Assembly: GCA_910575435.1 (NCBI GenBank)
Contig: CAJTGI010000002.1
Coordinates: 310,001-374,000 of the forward strand
Direction of reading: 5' to 3'
Source: Clostridiaceae bacterium
Lineage (GTDB): Bacteria; Bacillota; Clostridia; Lachnospirales; Lachnospiraceae
Length of the DNA stretch: 64,000 nucleotides
Made by a program: the position numbers and the translations under genes. A model generated the notes under the pieces. It searched no databases and had not been told where the DNA came from. It was given only the letters and a program-made list of their open reading frames with translations. Below, one piece after another: positions 26,055-34,978 of this stretch. The stretch's first letter is position 1. The number at the start of each line of letters is the position of its first letter.

Positions 26055-26104
26055 TATATGGTGGTGCCGCTGAAAGCGGTATGTTAATATAGGAGGTAAG
26101 CACA

Positions 26105-26647
26105 ATGGCAGGCTATAGAAAACTTAGTAGAACTTCAAGCCAGAGGAAAGCATTGCTTCGCAACCAGGTGACCAATCTGCTGTATCATGGAAGAATTGTC
26201 ACCACGGAGGCGAAGGCAAAGGAAATCCGCAGAATTGCGGAGAAACTGATTGCTATGGGCATTCGTGAATGCAATAATTTTGATACGGTGACAGTGACTG
26301 CGAAGGTTGCCCGCAAGGACAAGGATGGCAGAAGGGTAAAGGAAGTTGTGGACGGAAAGAAAAAGACCGTTTACGACGAGGTGGAGAAGGAGATTAAGAA
26401 GGATCAGCCCTCCAGACTTCATGCCAGAAGGCAGATGCAGAAGGTTCTCTATAAGGTGACAGAGGTTCCGGCAGAGATCAAGGGCCGCAAGAAGGGGACT
26501 AAGACTGTTGATGTGGCATCCAAGGTATTGGATGAATTGGGACCCAAGTATGCGGAGCGTAACGGCAATGGCGGCTACACTCGCATCGTGAAGATTGGTC
26601 CTCGCAAAGGCGATGCCGCAATGGAAGTTCTCATTGAATTAGTTTAA
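26105..26647 (+). CDS. rplQ: 50S ribosomal protein L17 with long insertion
   Basis: L17 sits near the exit tunnel on the 50S surface. The N-terminal part (YRKLSRTSSQRKALLRNQ) and C-terminal part (KVLDELGPKYAERNGNGGYTRI, then IELV) match L17 well. The product is 180 residues rather than the usual 115-130; about 60 extra residues, highly charged, lie between roughly 65 and 128 (KVARKDKDGRR to GRKKGTKTVD). No frameshift is seen, so it is an in-frame lineage insertion. TAGGAGG precedes the ATG. Confidence 0.95.
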   Translation: MAGYRKLSRTSSQRKALLRNQVTNLLYHGRIVTTEAKAKEIRRIAEKLIAMGIRECNNFDTVTVTAKVARKDKDGRRVKEVVDGKKKTVYDEVEKEIKKDQPSRLHARRQMQKVLYKVTEVPAEIKGRKKGTKTVDVASKVLDELGPKYAERNGNGGYTRIVKIGPRKGDAAMEVLIELV

Positions 26648-26664
26648 TAAGTTTACAAGATTTT

Positions 26665-26696
26665 AAGGCCCTGTGCGAAAGCATGGGGCTTTTTAA
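26665..26696 (+). terminator. Intrinsic terminator after rplQ
   Basis: AGGCCCTGTGC, loop GAAA, GCATGGGGCTTTTT forms a GC-rich stem followed by T residues. It ends the alpha operon before the ECF transporter genes. Confidence 0.75.
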
Positions 26697-26815
26697 AAAA
26701 GCAAGTAAAAGATGCTAGCAAAGGTAGCGGCATCATTAGCAGCAGCCGGTGCTTTTGCCAATGGTGGAATTGCATGGAGAGGTGAGGACTTAGTAGCGAT
26801 GGATGGAGGTGCGGG

Positions 26816-27745
26816 ATGAAGGGGCTGGGCTCAGAAAAAATGATGGGGGAAAGTAAACCGAAGCCAGAAAAGGCAAAGCTGATGATAGATGCCAGGGGGG
26901 TTACCCACGAGTATTCCCGCAGGGATGCGGAGGGAAATGTCATGGGAATCATCCAGGCGGTGGATGGCGTGGACTTGCAGGTAACCCCTGGGGAGTTCGT
27001 GGCAGTGCTGGGGGCAAATGGCTCTGGGAAGTCCACCCTTGCCAAGCACATCAATGCTCTGCTTGTACCCACGGAGGGAACTCTTTATGTGGATGGGAAG
27101 GATACAGGCAATCAGGAGAATGTATTGGCAATCCGCCAGCTTGCGGGAATGGTCTTCCAGAATCCGGACAATCAGATCGTTTCCAACGTGGTGGAGGAGG
27201 ATGTGGGATTTGGTCCGGAAAATATAGGCGTTCCCTCGGAGAAGATATTGGAGCGGGTAGAGGAGAGTTTGAAAAGCGTGGGAATGTATGAATATAGGAA
27301 GCAGTCCCCCAACCGTCTCTCGGGCGGACAGAAACAGCGGGTGGCGATTGCAGGAATCATGGCAATGCATCCCCGCTGCATTGTATTGGATGAGGCCACG
27401 TCCATGCTTGATCCTTCGGGCAGGAAGAATGTGCTGGATACGGTGAGGAAGTTGAATAGGGAGGAAGGAATTACCGTGGTGCTCATCACCCACTACATGG
27501 AAGAAGCGGTGGAGGCCGATCGGATATTCGTGATGAGGCAGGGGAAGGTTGCGCTTTCTGGCACGCCCAGAGAGGTCTTTGGAAAGCCGGAAATCTTAGA
27601 GGCATGTCGGGTGGAACTGCCGGATATTACGAAGATTGGGCTGGGATTACGAAGAGCGGGGCTGGATATTCCCAAAGTGGTGCTGACTGAGGAGGAACTG
27701 CTGTCCTGCGTGACAGGGAGTGGGGCATTTCCGGAAAAGGCTTAG
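26816..27745 (+). CDS. ecfA1: ECF transporter ATPase EcfA1
   Basis: This is one of the two ATPases of the energy-coupling factor module, which drives shared substrate-binding (S) subunits for vitamins and metals. The 309-residue product has Walker A (GANGSGKSTLAKH, about residue 65), Q-loop (FQNPDNQIV), signature LSGGQKQRVAIAG and Walker B CIVLDEATSMLDP. The N-terminus carries about 20 extra residues before the ABC domain. The start is ATG 26816 behind ATGGAGGTG. The A1-A2-T order after rplQ is canonical for Firmicutes; no S component is in the window. Confidence 0.95.
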   Translation: MKGLGSEKMMGESKPKPEKAKLMIDARGVTHEYSRRDAEGNVMGIIQAVDGVDLQVTPGEFVAVLGANGSGKSTLAKHINALLVPTEGTLYVDGKDTGNQENVLAIRQLAGMVFQNPDNQIVSNVVEEDVGFGPENIGVPSEKILERVEESLKSVGMYEYRKQSPNRLSGGQKQRVAIAGIMAMHPRCIVLDEATSMLDPSGRKNVLDTVRKLNREEGITVVLITHYMEEAVEADRIFVMRQGKVALSGTPREVFGKPEILEACRVELPDITKIGLGLRRAGLDIPKVVLTEEELLSCVTGSGAFPEKA

Positions 27746-27806
27746 TTTTGCACATGGTAGTGTTGCGAATGGCGACATGTCAGAATAGAAAGGCATAGGC
27801 TTTAAA

Positions 27807-28661
27807 ATGTCACTTCAATTAAAAAATGTGAGTTTTTATTATGAGAGTGGTGGTGAGAGGAAACAGGCATTGCGAAATTTGTCCTTGGAGATCGGAAGCA
27901 ATGAGCTGATTGGCCTGGTGGGACAGACTGGTTCTGGAAAGTCAACGCTGCTGCAGCTGCTGAATGGTCTGGAAAGGCCCTGGGAGGGACGGGTACTCCT
28001 AGATGGCAGGGACGTGGCGGCAAAAGATTTTTCCAGAAAAGAACTGTGCGGCAGGGTGGGGTTGGTGTTCCAGTATCCGGAGCATCAGCTTTTTGGCGCC
28101 ACGGTGGTGGAGGATGTGCAGTTTGGCCCTAGGAATCTGGGCTGGGAGCCACTGGAAGTGGAACTTAGCGCCTTTCAGGCATTGAAGGATGTGGGAATCG
28201 GGGAGGATCTTCTGGATGTGTCTCCCCTCGCCCTGTCCGGCGGGCAGAAACGGCGGGTGGCTTTGGCGGGAGTGCTGGCCATGAAGCCGGAGTATTTGAT
28301 TCTGGATGAACCTATGGCGGGGCTTGACCCTGCCGGGAGGCGGGAAGTCTTTCAGATGCTGCTAAAACTTCACAGAGAGCGAAATATGTCCATATTGTTT
28401 GTATCCCATAGCATGGAGGATGTGGCAGAATACGCCGAGAGGGTGATTGTCATGCACCAAGGAAAGGTGGTTTTGGATGGGGCTGCCAGGCAGATTTTCC
28501 GATTTGAGAAGGAACTGGAGCAGATTGGATTGCGCGTCCCCCAGACTGCCCGGTTTATGCATAGGCTGCGGGATGACGGATTTCCGCTAAAGGAGGAGTG
28601 CATCACTCCCCAGGAGGCAGTGGAGTGCATCCTGAGACAGAGGGGCAAGAGCGTGAGGTGA
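27807..28661 (+). CDS. ecfA2: ECF transporter ATPase EcfA2
   Basis: This is the second ATPase of the energy-coupling factor module; it pairs with EcfA1 on the cytoplasmic face of EcfT. The 284-residue product has Walker A GQTGSGKSTLLQLLNG, Q-loop FQYPEHQLFG, signature LSGGQKRRVALAG and Walker B YLILDEPMAGLDP, and the usual C-terminal extension. It starts 61 nt after ecfA1, behind a weak AAAGG site. Confidence 0.95.
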   Translation: MSLQLKNVSFYYESGGERKQALRNLSLEIGSNELIGLVGQTGSGKSTLLQLLNGLERPWEGRVLLDGRDVAAKDFSRKELCGRVGLVFQYPEHQLFGATVVEDVQFGPRNLGWEPLEVELSAFQALKDVGIGEDLLDVSPLALSGGQKRRVALAGVLAMKPEYLILDEPMAGLDPAGRREVFQMLLKLHRERNMSILFVSHSMEDVAEYAERVIVMHQGKVVLDGAARQIFRFEKELEQIGLRVPQTARFMHRLRDDGFPLKEECITPQEAVECILRQRGKSVR

Positions 28662-28693
28662 TGGAAAAATATTGCGGGGAGAGATAAGAGGAT

Positions 28694-29500
28694 ATGATAC
28701 GAGATATTACGATTGGACAGTATTATTCTGTGGATTCAACCATACATAGGCTGGATCCCAGAGTGAAGATATTGGGCACGCTGGCATATATGATTTCTCT
28801 GTTTACCTTTCGGGATTTTGCGGGGTATGCAGTGGCGGTCTTGTTCTTTGCCTTGGTGCTGGCCTTGTCAAAGGTTCCCTTTTCCTATGCGGCCAGGGGC
28901 TTGAAGCCTATTTTCATCCTAATGGCATTTACCGCATTCCTGAATTTGTTCTGGACGGATGGAACGGTCTTTTTTCGCGTGGGCGCACTGGCTGTGACAT
29001 GGGAGGGGCTTTATAAGATGATATATATTTCCCTGCGGCTCATTCTTCTGGTGCTGGGCTCTTCCCTGATGACGCTGACTACCACGCCAAATCAGTTGAC
29101 GGATGGGCTGGAGCGGATCTTCGGCCCGCTAAAAGTATTTCGGGTGCCGGTGCATGAGATGGCGATGATGATGTCCATCGCCCTGCGGTTCATTCCCATA
29201 CTAATTGAGGAGACGAATCGGATTATGAAGGCCCAGACCGCCAGAGGGGCGGATTTTGAATCGGGCAATCTATTGCAGAGGCTTAGAAATATGCTCCCGC
29301 TCTTGATTCCGCTGTTCGTGTCGGCGATTCGCCGGGCAACGGATCTGGCCCTTGCCATGGATGCCAGATGCTATCACGGCGGGGCAGGGAGGACGAAAAT
29401 GTATCCTCTGCGCTACAGGGTGAATGACTTTGTAGCATACGGATGCCTGGTGGCTTATATTGTGATTTTGCGGGCAGTGGTTTGGGTTTGCCCATGGTAG
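28694..29500 (+). CDS. ecfT: ECF transporter transmembrane subunit EcfT
   Basis: EcfT is the scaffold that couples the two ATPases to interchangeable S subunits in the membrane. The 268-residue product has several transmembrane helices and the two coupling motifs with Ala-Arg cores, KAQTARGADF (about residue 178) and LAMDARCYHGG (about residue 223). AAGAGG precedes the ATG. It is followed by truA, as usual. Confidence 0.95.
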   Translation: MIRDITIGQYYSVDSTIHRLDPRVKILGTLAYMISLFTFRDFAGYAVAVLFFALVLALSKVPFSYAARGLKPIFILMAFTAFLNLFWTDGTVFFRVGALAVTWEGLYKMIYISLRLILLVLGSSLMTLTTTPNQLTDGLERIFGPLKVFRVPVHEMAMMMSIALRFIPILIEETNRIMKAQTARGADFESGNLLQRLRNMLPLLIPLFVSAIRRATDLALAMDARCYHGGAGRTKMYPLRYRVNDFVAYGCLVAYIVILRAVVWVCPW

Positions 29501-29538
29501 GCTGTTATTTGGGGTACTGGAAAGGTATGGGTATTTGA

Positions 29539-30294
29539 ATGATGAAACGAGTAATGCTTCGGGTGGCTTATGAGGGTACTCGATATCATGGCTGGCAGAT
29601 CCAGCCGGGTGATATGGCTACCATCGAGGGAATGCTGAATCAGGCCATCTCCGGCCTGACTGGGGAGGAGATTCAGGTGATTGGCGCCAGCCGTACGGAT
29701 GCGGGGGTTCATGCTCTGGGAAATGTGGCGGTGTTTGACACCGAATCCCGCATACCGGGGGAGAAGTTTTCTTACGCATTGAATCAGCGTTTGCCGGAAG
29801 ATATCGTGGTGCAAGAGTCCCGGGAGGTATCGGAGGAATTTCATCCCAGATATGAGAAATGTAGGAAGACTTATGAATATACCATATTAAACCGCCGGTT
29901 TCCACTGCCGGAATACCGCAATACTGCTATGTTTTTCTATGGCGGACTGGATGTGGAAAAGATGCGCCAGGCGGGCAGGGCGTTTGTAGGGGAATGGGAT
30001 TTTGCAGGTTTTTGCTCTGCCGGGGCCCAGGTACAGACCACGGTGCGAAGAATTTATGATTTGCAGGTGGAGCGCGGGGGAGATATTGTGCGCATCCGGG
30101 TGGAGGGCAACGGCTTCTTATATAATATGGTGCGGATTATCGCAGGAACGCTTCTCGAGGTGGGGAAGGGTAAGATTCCGCCGGAGAGGATGGGTGAGAT
30201 TATTGCTTCTAGGGATCGGGCTCAGGCGGGACCCACAGCCCCCGCAAAAGGGCTGAGGTTACTGGAAATCCGATATGATGCTCTCTCTTGCTAG
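29539..30294 (+). CDS. truA: tRNA pseudouridine synthase A
   Basis: TruA converts uridine to pseudouridine at positions 38-40 of tRNA anticodon stems. The 251-residue product has the N-terminal RVAYEGTRYHGWQIQPG, the catalytic aspartate in GASRTDAGVHALGNV (about residue 54) and the later RIEGNGFLY-like segment (VRIRVEGNGFLYNMVR). Two ATGs (29539 and 29542) are possible. It ends the + strand superoperon; rplM-rpsI, which often follow, are replaced by convergent ABC transporter genes. Confidence 0.95.
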   Translation: MMKRVMLRVAYEGTRYHGWQIQPGDMATIEGMLNQAISGLTGEEIQVIGASRTDAGVHALGNVAVFDTESRIPGEKFSYALNQRLPEDIVVQESREVSEEFHPRYEKCRKTYEYTILNRRFPLPEYRNTAMFFYGGLDVEKMRQAGRAFVGEWDFAGFCSAGAQVQTTVRRIYDLQVERGGDIVRIRVEGNGFLYNMVRIIAGTLLEVGKGKIPPERMGEIIASRDRAQAGPTAPAKGLRLLEIRYDALSC

Positions 30295-30363
30295 AGCAAT
30301 GAGAAAATAATTTCTGGCAGACTGCAAAGGACATTTTTCAAGTGGCTTCACTGTATTTTTGCG

Positions 30364-31515
30364 TCAGTTGCGGAGTATTTTTTCGGCGAGATGGCCCAAT
30401 AGGAGGCAGATACCGCCATATGCGAGGAGATAGAGAAGGTTCTTGGGAGCCTGGACGCTTTTTAAATACCAAGTGCCAGGGAGCAGGTCGCCCATTTTCC
30501 TTATGGCAGGGAGAAGGATTCCCAGGTCGATAAACACTGGGGTGAGAAGCAGGGATAGCAGGAGCATAAGGGGCATGGATGCCATATAGATGCCCTGGCT
30601 GGGCAGCAGTTTTCCCAGGAGGGATGCCAATCCCAGACAGGCGAATAGATAGCAGGCCATGGCAGGAACTTCCCGGTAGATGCTGCCGGAAATCCCTGCT
30701 ATCTTTATGCTGGCAAGGGCGGCAATTCCGGCGGCAAGGCCGGGAATCACGAGCGAGTACAGGGCTGCCATCCTTTTTTGCTTTCGACTCATTTGATCAT
30801 ATTTTCCCTCTGCCCGATCTTGAAAGCATAGGAGTTCTCCGGCCATGCAGGTCAGGAGCAGGATTGCCGCTACGATGCCCCGCAGGGGCAGCATAAGGAT
30901 GCCGATGTTTTTTTTCTGCAGGATGGCTTGCTCTTCTCCGTTGAGATATTGAAACTGGAAAAGAAGCTCATTGCTGGCATGGGACTGGAAAGTGCTTTTT
31001 AGTTTTTGGCTGTCTGGGGATGAATCCGTGTTTTTCTCTAAGAAGTCTTCCAGAATATGGTAGGCAATGGCGCCATAGTTCTTGCTCAGCACAATCTCGT
31101 CCACGATTCGGGTGGTGGCATCTTTTTTCTCCCGGATTACGGTGAGAAAGGGCGTGCCATTTTGTATATAGGCCGGAATCTTCTCTTCCAGATTGGCGGG
31201 GATGAGATAGCCGCAGTTTGCTTTTCTGCTCTTCACATCTTCTATTAGTTGCTTTTTATTCTTGCAGACGTAGAAAGATATGGAGGTGTCGGAGAGGGAT
31301 GCCATTTGCTTTAGGAGGTCTTCGCTGGCGGGGGAGGGAGTCTCCTGCGGGGTGGTCTCTAGGCATAATGCTACCCGCAGCATGGCATCCTGCCTTGTGC
31401 CGCACTGCTGTAGGAAAAGCGTGGCGAGGGGCATCAATAGGATGGTGAAAAGCAGCAGTGGCTTTTTCATCAGACGCTTGCACCACAGGAATAGCCATAT
31501 CATAGATTCTTTCAT
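30364..31515 (-). CDS. ABC-2 type exporter permease (second permease)
   Basis: The 383-residue product follows the ABC2_membrane_3 layout: an N-terminal helix (KPLLLFTILLMPLATLFL), a long extracytoplasmic domain (about 45-205) with VIREKKDATTRIVDEIV, then five or six C-terminal helices. The ATG at 31515 has GAGGT 10 nt upstream; a TTG at 31524 is in frame. It is the last gene of a three-gene minus-strand operon, 75 nt after the other permease, and converges on truA. The exported substrate is unknown. Confidence 0.8.
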   Translation of the reverse strand: MKESMIWLFLWCKRLMKKPLLLFTILLMPLATLFLQQCGTRQDAMLRVALCLETTPQETPSPASEDLLKQMASLSDTSISFYVCKNKKQLIEDVKSRKANCGYLIPANLEEKIPAYIQNGTPFLTVIREKKDATTRIVDEIVLSKNYGAIAYHILEDFLEKNTDSSPDSQKLKSTFQSHASNELLFQFQYLNGEEQAILQKKNIGILMLPLRGIVAAILLLTCMAGELLCFQDRAEGKYDQMSRKQKRMAALYSLVIPGLAAGIAALASIKIAGISGSIYREVPAMACYLFACLGLASLLGKLLPSQGIYMASMPLMLLLSLLLTPVFIDLGILLPAIRKMGDLLPGTWYLKSVQAPKNLLYLLAYGGICLLLGHLAEKILRN

Positions 31516-31590
31516 TTCGATCAATACCTCGTTCTTTCATTTACTCTCAATAGCATGACATTAATTTTAGGATTCTAACATCTTTCAAGA

Positions 31591-32829
31591 CTATGTCCTG
31601 TAGCGCATTCTGACATTGCGCCAGAGCATGGCGATGCCCAGAAATCCACTTCCATATCCCATGATCCAGACGAGGTGAATGGGGGAGGGACTTCGGTCAA
31701 GACAGGATAGGGCATATTCCACGCTATGGTATAGGGGCAATGCCTTGGCCAGATTCTGGATGGACAAGGGCAGATAATCCAGGGGGTAGAAGCATCCCGA
31801 TAATAATGCCAGCAGAAGGGTGGCCAAAAAAAGGAATATCGCTCCGCCAAATCTGTCCTCGGCGGTTTCGTAGACCCACTGGATGAAAGAGGCCGCCATC
31901 CATAGAATGGGGAGCAGGGATGCGCCGAAAACCCACAGGCGTTCTGGTTGGGACAGGATTGTGCCCGGAAGGGGCATACCTTGCACATGGCAAAGGATAT
32001 GGGCTATAGCCAGAAGAATGGCAAAACTTAGCGTGTTGATTAAGAAAAAAGCCAGGTTTCGCAGGATGACCTGCAAGGGATATCCCAGGGAGGATATCCG
32101 AAGTTTCTGCTGGAAGGCATGGTTCTGGGATGTGAGGAGATTTCCGTAGGCGATGCCCCAAAGGAAGAAAAAGAGCACGATGCCTGATGCCAGAAATCGG
32201 GAGGTCTGGGAGTAGGAGTCGGGGATTTTTATTTCTTCCAGTTTTACTCCTTCCTCCAGTTTGGCAATTTCCTTGATATAGGCGATATTCAGGTTGAGTT
32301 CGTCCCTGGAGGCATGGGGGAGGCGGTGCTCCCTGTAATAATCCTGCATGGTATAGATTCCCGCCTCGGAATTTAGGATAAAGGAGGAGGCGGCAGTGCA
32401 AAGTTCCCGAAGGAGGAAACTGACGATGGTGGTCTGTCCCTGGGAAAAGCGGATGGTCACATGCTTGTTTTCCCCTCGGATGATAGAGGCTACGTAATCT
32501 TTGGGAATGAGGAAGATGACATTGATTTTGCCCTGTTCTATTTGCCTTTGTGCCTCCTTTTCTGCAAGTCGCCTGAAATGGCAGGTGTATTTTGTGCTTT
32601 TTATCTGGCTGACTGCATCGATCATCCAGTCGATAAAAGGTTCTCCCTCCCTGGCTACAATGCCCACGGAGATGTGTTTTTTCTGGGCGGGATTCTGGGT
32701 GCTTTTGTGGCATAGCCAGAAGGTTCCGGCCAGCAGGAGGATGAGCAGCAGGCTTCCTAAGATGATGCCGGGGAGGGAGCGGAGCATCCGTTTCATCTCC
32801 AACTGAAAATAGACGAATATTGTTTTCAT
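31591..32829 (-). CDS. ABC-2 type exporter permease (first permease)
   Basis: The 412-residue product has the same layout as its neighbour: an N-terminal helix (GIILGSLLLILLLAGTFWL), an extracytoplasmic domain (about 40-210) and a C-terminal six-helix ABC-2 part. The ATG at 32829 follows GGAAGGA; an upstream frame to 32874 is rejected because the binding site would then be internal. The pair probably forms a heterodimeric channel driven by the ATPase encoded just upstream. Confidence 0.8.
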   Translation of the reverse strand: MKTIFVYFQLEMKRMLRSLPGIILGSLLLILLLAGTFWLCHKSTQNPAQKKHISVGIVAREGEPFIDWMIDAVSQIKSTKYTCHFRRLAEKEAQRQIEQGKINVIFLIPKDYVASIIRGENKHVTIRFSQGQTTIVSFLLRELCTAASSFILNSEAGIYTMQDYYREHRLPHASRDELNLNIAYIKEIAKLEEGVKLEEIKIPDSYSQTSRFLASGIVLFFFLWGIAYGNLLTSQNHAFQQKLRISSLGYPLQVILRNLAFFLINTLSFAILLAIAHILCHVQGMPLPGTILSQPERLWVFGASLLPILWMAASFIQWVYETAEDRFGGAIFLFLATLLLALLSGCFYPLDYLPLSIQNLAKALPLYHSVEYALSCLDRSPSPIHLVWIMGYGSGFLGIAMLWRNVRMRYRT

Positions 32830-32882
32830 ATCATGTCCTTCCATGGTAACAATATGTTGTGATTTCCGAGCCATATGCCGTA

Positions 32883-33587
32883 TTACAGCGTTTTTGCAAT
32901 CTGGTGGATATCTCCTTCATATGACAAAGGCGACAATACCCCATTCTTTAATAAGAAAAGCTGGTCGCACAGAGCAATTTCCCGCTCCTCGTGGGTGGCA
33001 ATGAGAATGAGGTTGCCCTGGGAACGGAATTGTCGCAGATAGGTTTCAATATATTCTTTGCACAGCAGATCCAGGGCGGCCCCTGGCTCATCCAGAAGGA
33101 GCACCCGGGGGGACATGGCGATGCTGCAGCCGATGCTTAGTCGCTTTTTCATTCCCCCGGACATGTGGCCCACCGACACCGTAAGAAAGTCGGGGATGCC
33201 CAGGGTTGCCAGGAATCCTTCCTCTAATTCCCTTTCCAGGGAGAGGGGGCTTTGGCAGTACCACAGCTTTAAGTTGTCGTAGGCGGTCAGTTCTGCCATC
33301 AGCGGCGGTTCCTGGGGGACGAAACCAACTAAGGATGAGAGGTTTCGCTGCATTTTTCTTTCCAGAAGGTTGACGCCATTTAAGAGAACGTTTCCGCTGT
33401 CTGGCCTCTGGATGCCTGCCAGAATGGATAGCAGGGTAGATTTCCCGCATCCGTTGGCGCCTAGGATGCCGATGCACTGGCCTCCCCGGGCCTGGAGGGT
33501 GATATCTTGCAGTACCTGCTTTTTCCCTCGGCGGAAACTTTTCCGGAGGCTCTGTATCTCCAGAGATAATTGGCTGTTTTCATTCAT
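32883..33587 (-). CDS. ABC exporter ATP-binding protein
   Basis: The 234-residue product is a single nucleotide-binding domain, with Walker A GILGANGCGKSTLLSILAG (about residue 38), Q-loop FVPQEPPLM, signature MSGGMKKRLSIG, Walker B RVLLLDEPGAALD and the His switch IATHEERE. It opens the minus-strand operon; AGGAGAA lies before the ATG at 33587. Its regulator is not adjacent; the divergent gene is the BtrH-like protein. Confidence 0.9.
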   Translation of the reverse strand: MNENSQLSLEIQSLRKSFRRGKKQVLQDITLQARGGQCIGILGANGCGKSTLLSILAGIQRPDSGNVLLNGVNLLERKMQRNLSSLVGFVPQEPPLMAELTAYDNLKLWYCQSPLSLERELEEGFLATLGIPDFLTVSVGHMSGGMKKRLSIGCSIAMSPRVLLLDEPGAALDLLCKEYIETYLRQFRSQGNLILIATHEEREIALCDQLFLLKNGVLSPLSYEGDIHQIAKTL

Positions 33588-33910
33588 GGTATATGGTTCT
33601 CCTGCAATGATAGATTTTAGTCATATGAGATTATTGTAACACAAAATAGATTTTTTTACATCTGCCGTAAAATAGTATGTTTTTACTCTCGCAAGAATCG
33701 AGTACTCTGTCCCTTGGGGCGGAAATATGAAATTGACAAGATATTCTATCATATGATATCCTTAAAAAAATAGATGGTTTATAGATTTATTTCTCAGGTG
33801 TTTGGTAGTAGAAGATGAATCATTCAATGTTTGGAAAGAAAAGAATAAGCATGCTTAATGCTGGATGGCAAAAGATAGTTTGAACGGTTCAATGAGAAAA
33901 GGAGAAAGAG
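33588..33910. other. Divergent intergenic region between the ABC exporter and the BtrH-like cluster
   Basis: This 323-nt, AT-rich region holds the two binding sites at its ends. A possible + strand promoter is TTGACA (33733-33738), an 18-bp spacer and TATCCT (33757-33762), giving a leader of about 140 nt. CGTAAAATAGTATG (33665-33678) resembles the segment CGTAAAATAGTGTG found upstream of the first subtilase. No gene is seen. Confidence 0.45.
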
Positions 33911-34957
33911 ATGAAGTACCAATTACCCATTTATTATGAAGACAGAAATTATGGTTCCCAGTATCAAAATTATTTTCTTTCTATGATTTTATGGGATGAA
34001 GACAATGTTCAATATTTGTACCTATATTATTTGATGCTGACGGTAAAGCATTTTCAGGATTGCCATGTGGATTATTCCTTTGATGGGCCAATAGCCTGTG
34101 ACAATCGTCTAATGAGAAGATATGTTGTGTATGGTCGGGTTGAAAATGTAGTATCTACAATAATAATGGCGATAAAAAATAATTCCTATGTCATATTAAA
34201 TGTTAACGAGAAATTTCTTTCCAGGCGGGAAGCGTATCAGGCATATGATTTTCGCCATGACTTATTTATATACGGTTTCGATGAGGAACAAAATTCTTTT
34301 ATGACGTTAGGATTCGACGAAGATTTTCACTATAGGCAGATCGAGTATATGGCAGACGAAGTCGAAAAGGCATATTATGGGATGAAAGAGGAGTGGGATT
34401 ATGATATCACTTTTTATAAGAATGAAAAAAATCCAAAGGGAATCTTTGAAATAAAAAAAGAAGTAGCATGTTTAATAGATTTATATATCAGCGGGAATTC
34501 CTATTGTAAAAAGAAATTAAATGATTTTTTTGCTGGATCAGAAAACCAGATTGCCCTGTGCAATGAAAGTTTTTATGAATTTCAAGGAATACAGGTATAT
34601 GACTATTTGATTAGCAGAATCAGTGGTTTTGCGTCTGTTCTGAAAAGAACTAAAATCGGGAATCCTTCCTTGGGAGTGACAGATATCCGGTCATTCCATG
34701 TGATGATTTCCCACAAATATGTATTGATGAAAATGCTGTCAGATCAGCGGCTGTTTGAACAGGAAAAAAATCAGGAATTAGAAATGCAGATAAAGCATTT
34801 GGCTGATCGGCTGACGGAATGCAAGATGCTGCTGATTTATATGCTGCATGGCAAGGGTGGAATCAGGGAGGGCAAAAGAATCTTATCAATACTGAAACAA
34901 TGTCGAAAAGATGAGTATGATGTGATGAGCAAGCTGTTGCTTAAGTTGCAGGAATAG
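33911..34957 (+). CDS. BtrH-like (C39-peptidase-fold) protein of an acyl-transfer cluster
   Basis: The 348-residue soluble product resembles the BtrH N-terminal domain, a cysteine-protease-like fold that moves acyl groups from a carrier protein to an amine in butirosin synthesis. The matching region is roughly residues 75-160: YVVYGRVENVVSTIIMAIKN, SYVILNVNEKFLSRREAY, and FRHDLFIYGFDEEQN with the expected histidine. I see no obvious nucleophilic cysteine near the N-terminus (the corresponding segment is YGSQYQNYFLSMILW). The C-terminal third is helical. AAAAGGAG precedes the ATG. Genes for an adenylating ligase and a carrier protein follow, which fits the assignment. Fold assignment is tentative. 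Confidence 0.5.
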   Translation: MKYQLPIYYEDRNYGSQYQNYFLSMILWDEDNVQYLYLYYLMLTVKHFQDCHVDYSFDGPIACDNRLMRRYVVYGRVENVVSTIIMAIKNNSYVILNVNEKFLSRREAYQAYDFRHDLFIYGFDEEQNSFMTLGFDEDFHYRQIEYMADEVEKAYYGMKEEWDYDITFYKNEKNPKGIFEIKKEVACLIDLYISGNSYCKKKLNDFFAGSENQIALCNESFYEFQGIQVYDYLISRISGFASVLKRTKIGNPSLGVTDIRSFHVMISHKYVLMKMLSDQRLFEQEKNQELEMQIKHLADRLTECKMLLIYMLHGKGGIREGKRILSILKQCRKDEYDVMSKLLLKLQE

Positions 34958-34978
34958 CGCAGGGAGAAATGAAAAATT

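Noticed and set aside
31724-32713. 329-codon minus-strand frame inside the first permease gene
   Set aside because: It is the alternative frame of a well-supported membrane permease; the Pro/Arg-rich translation is typical of a shadow frame.
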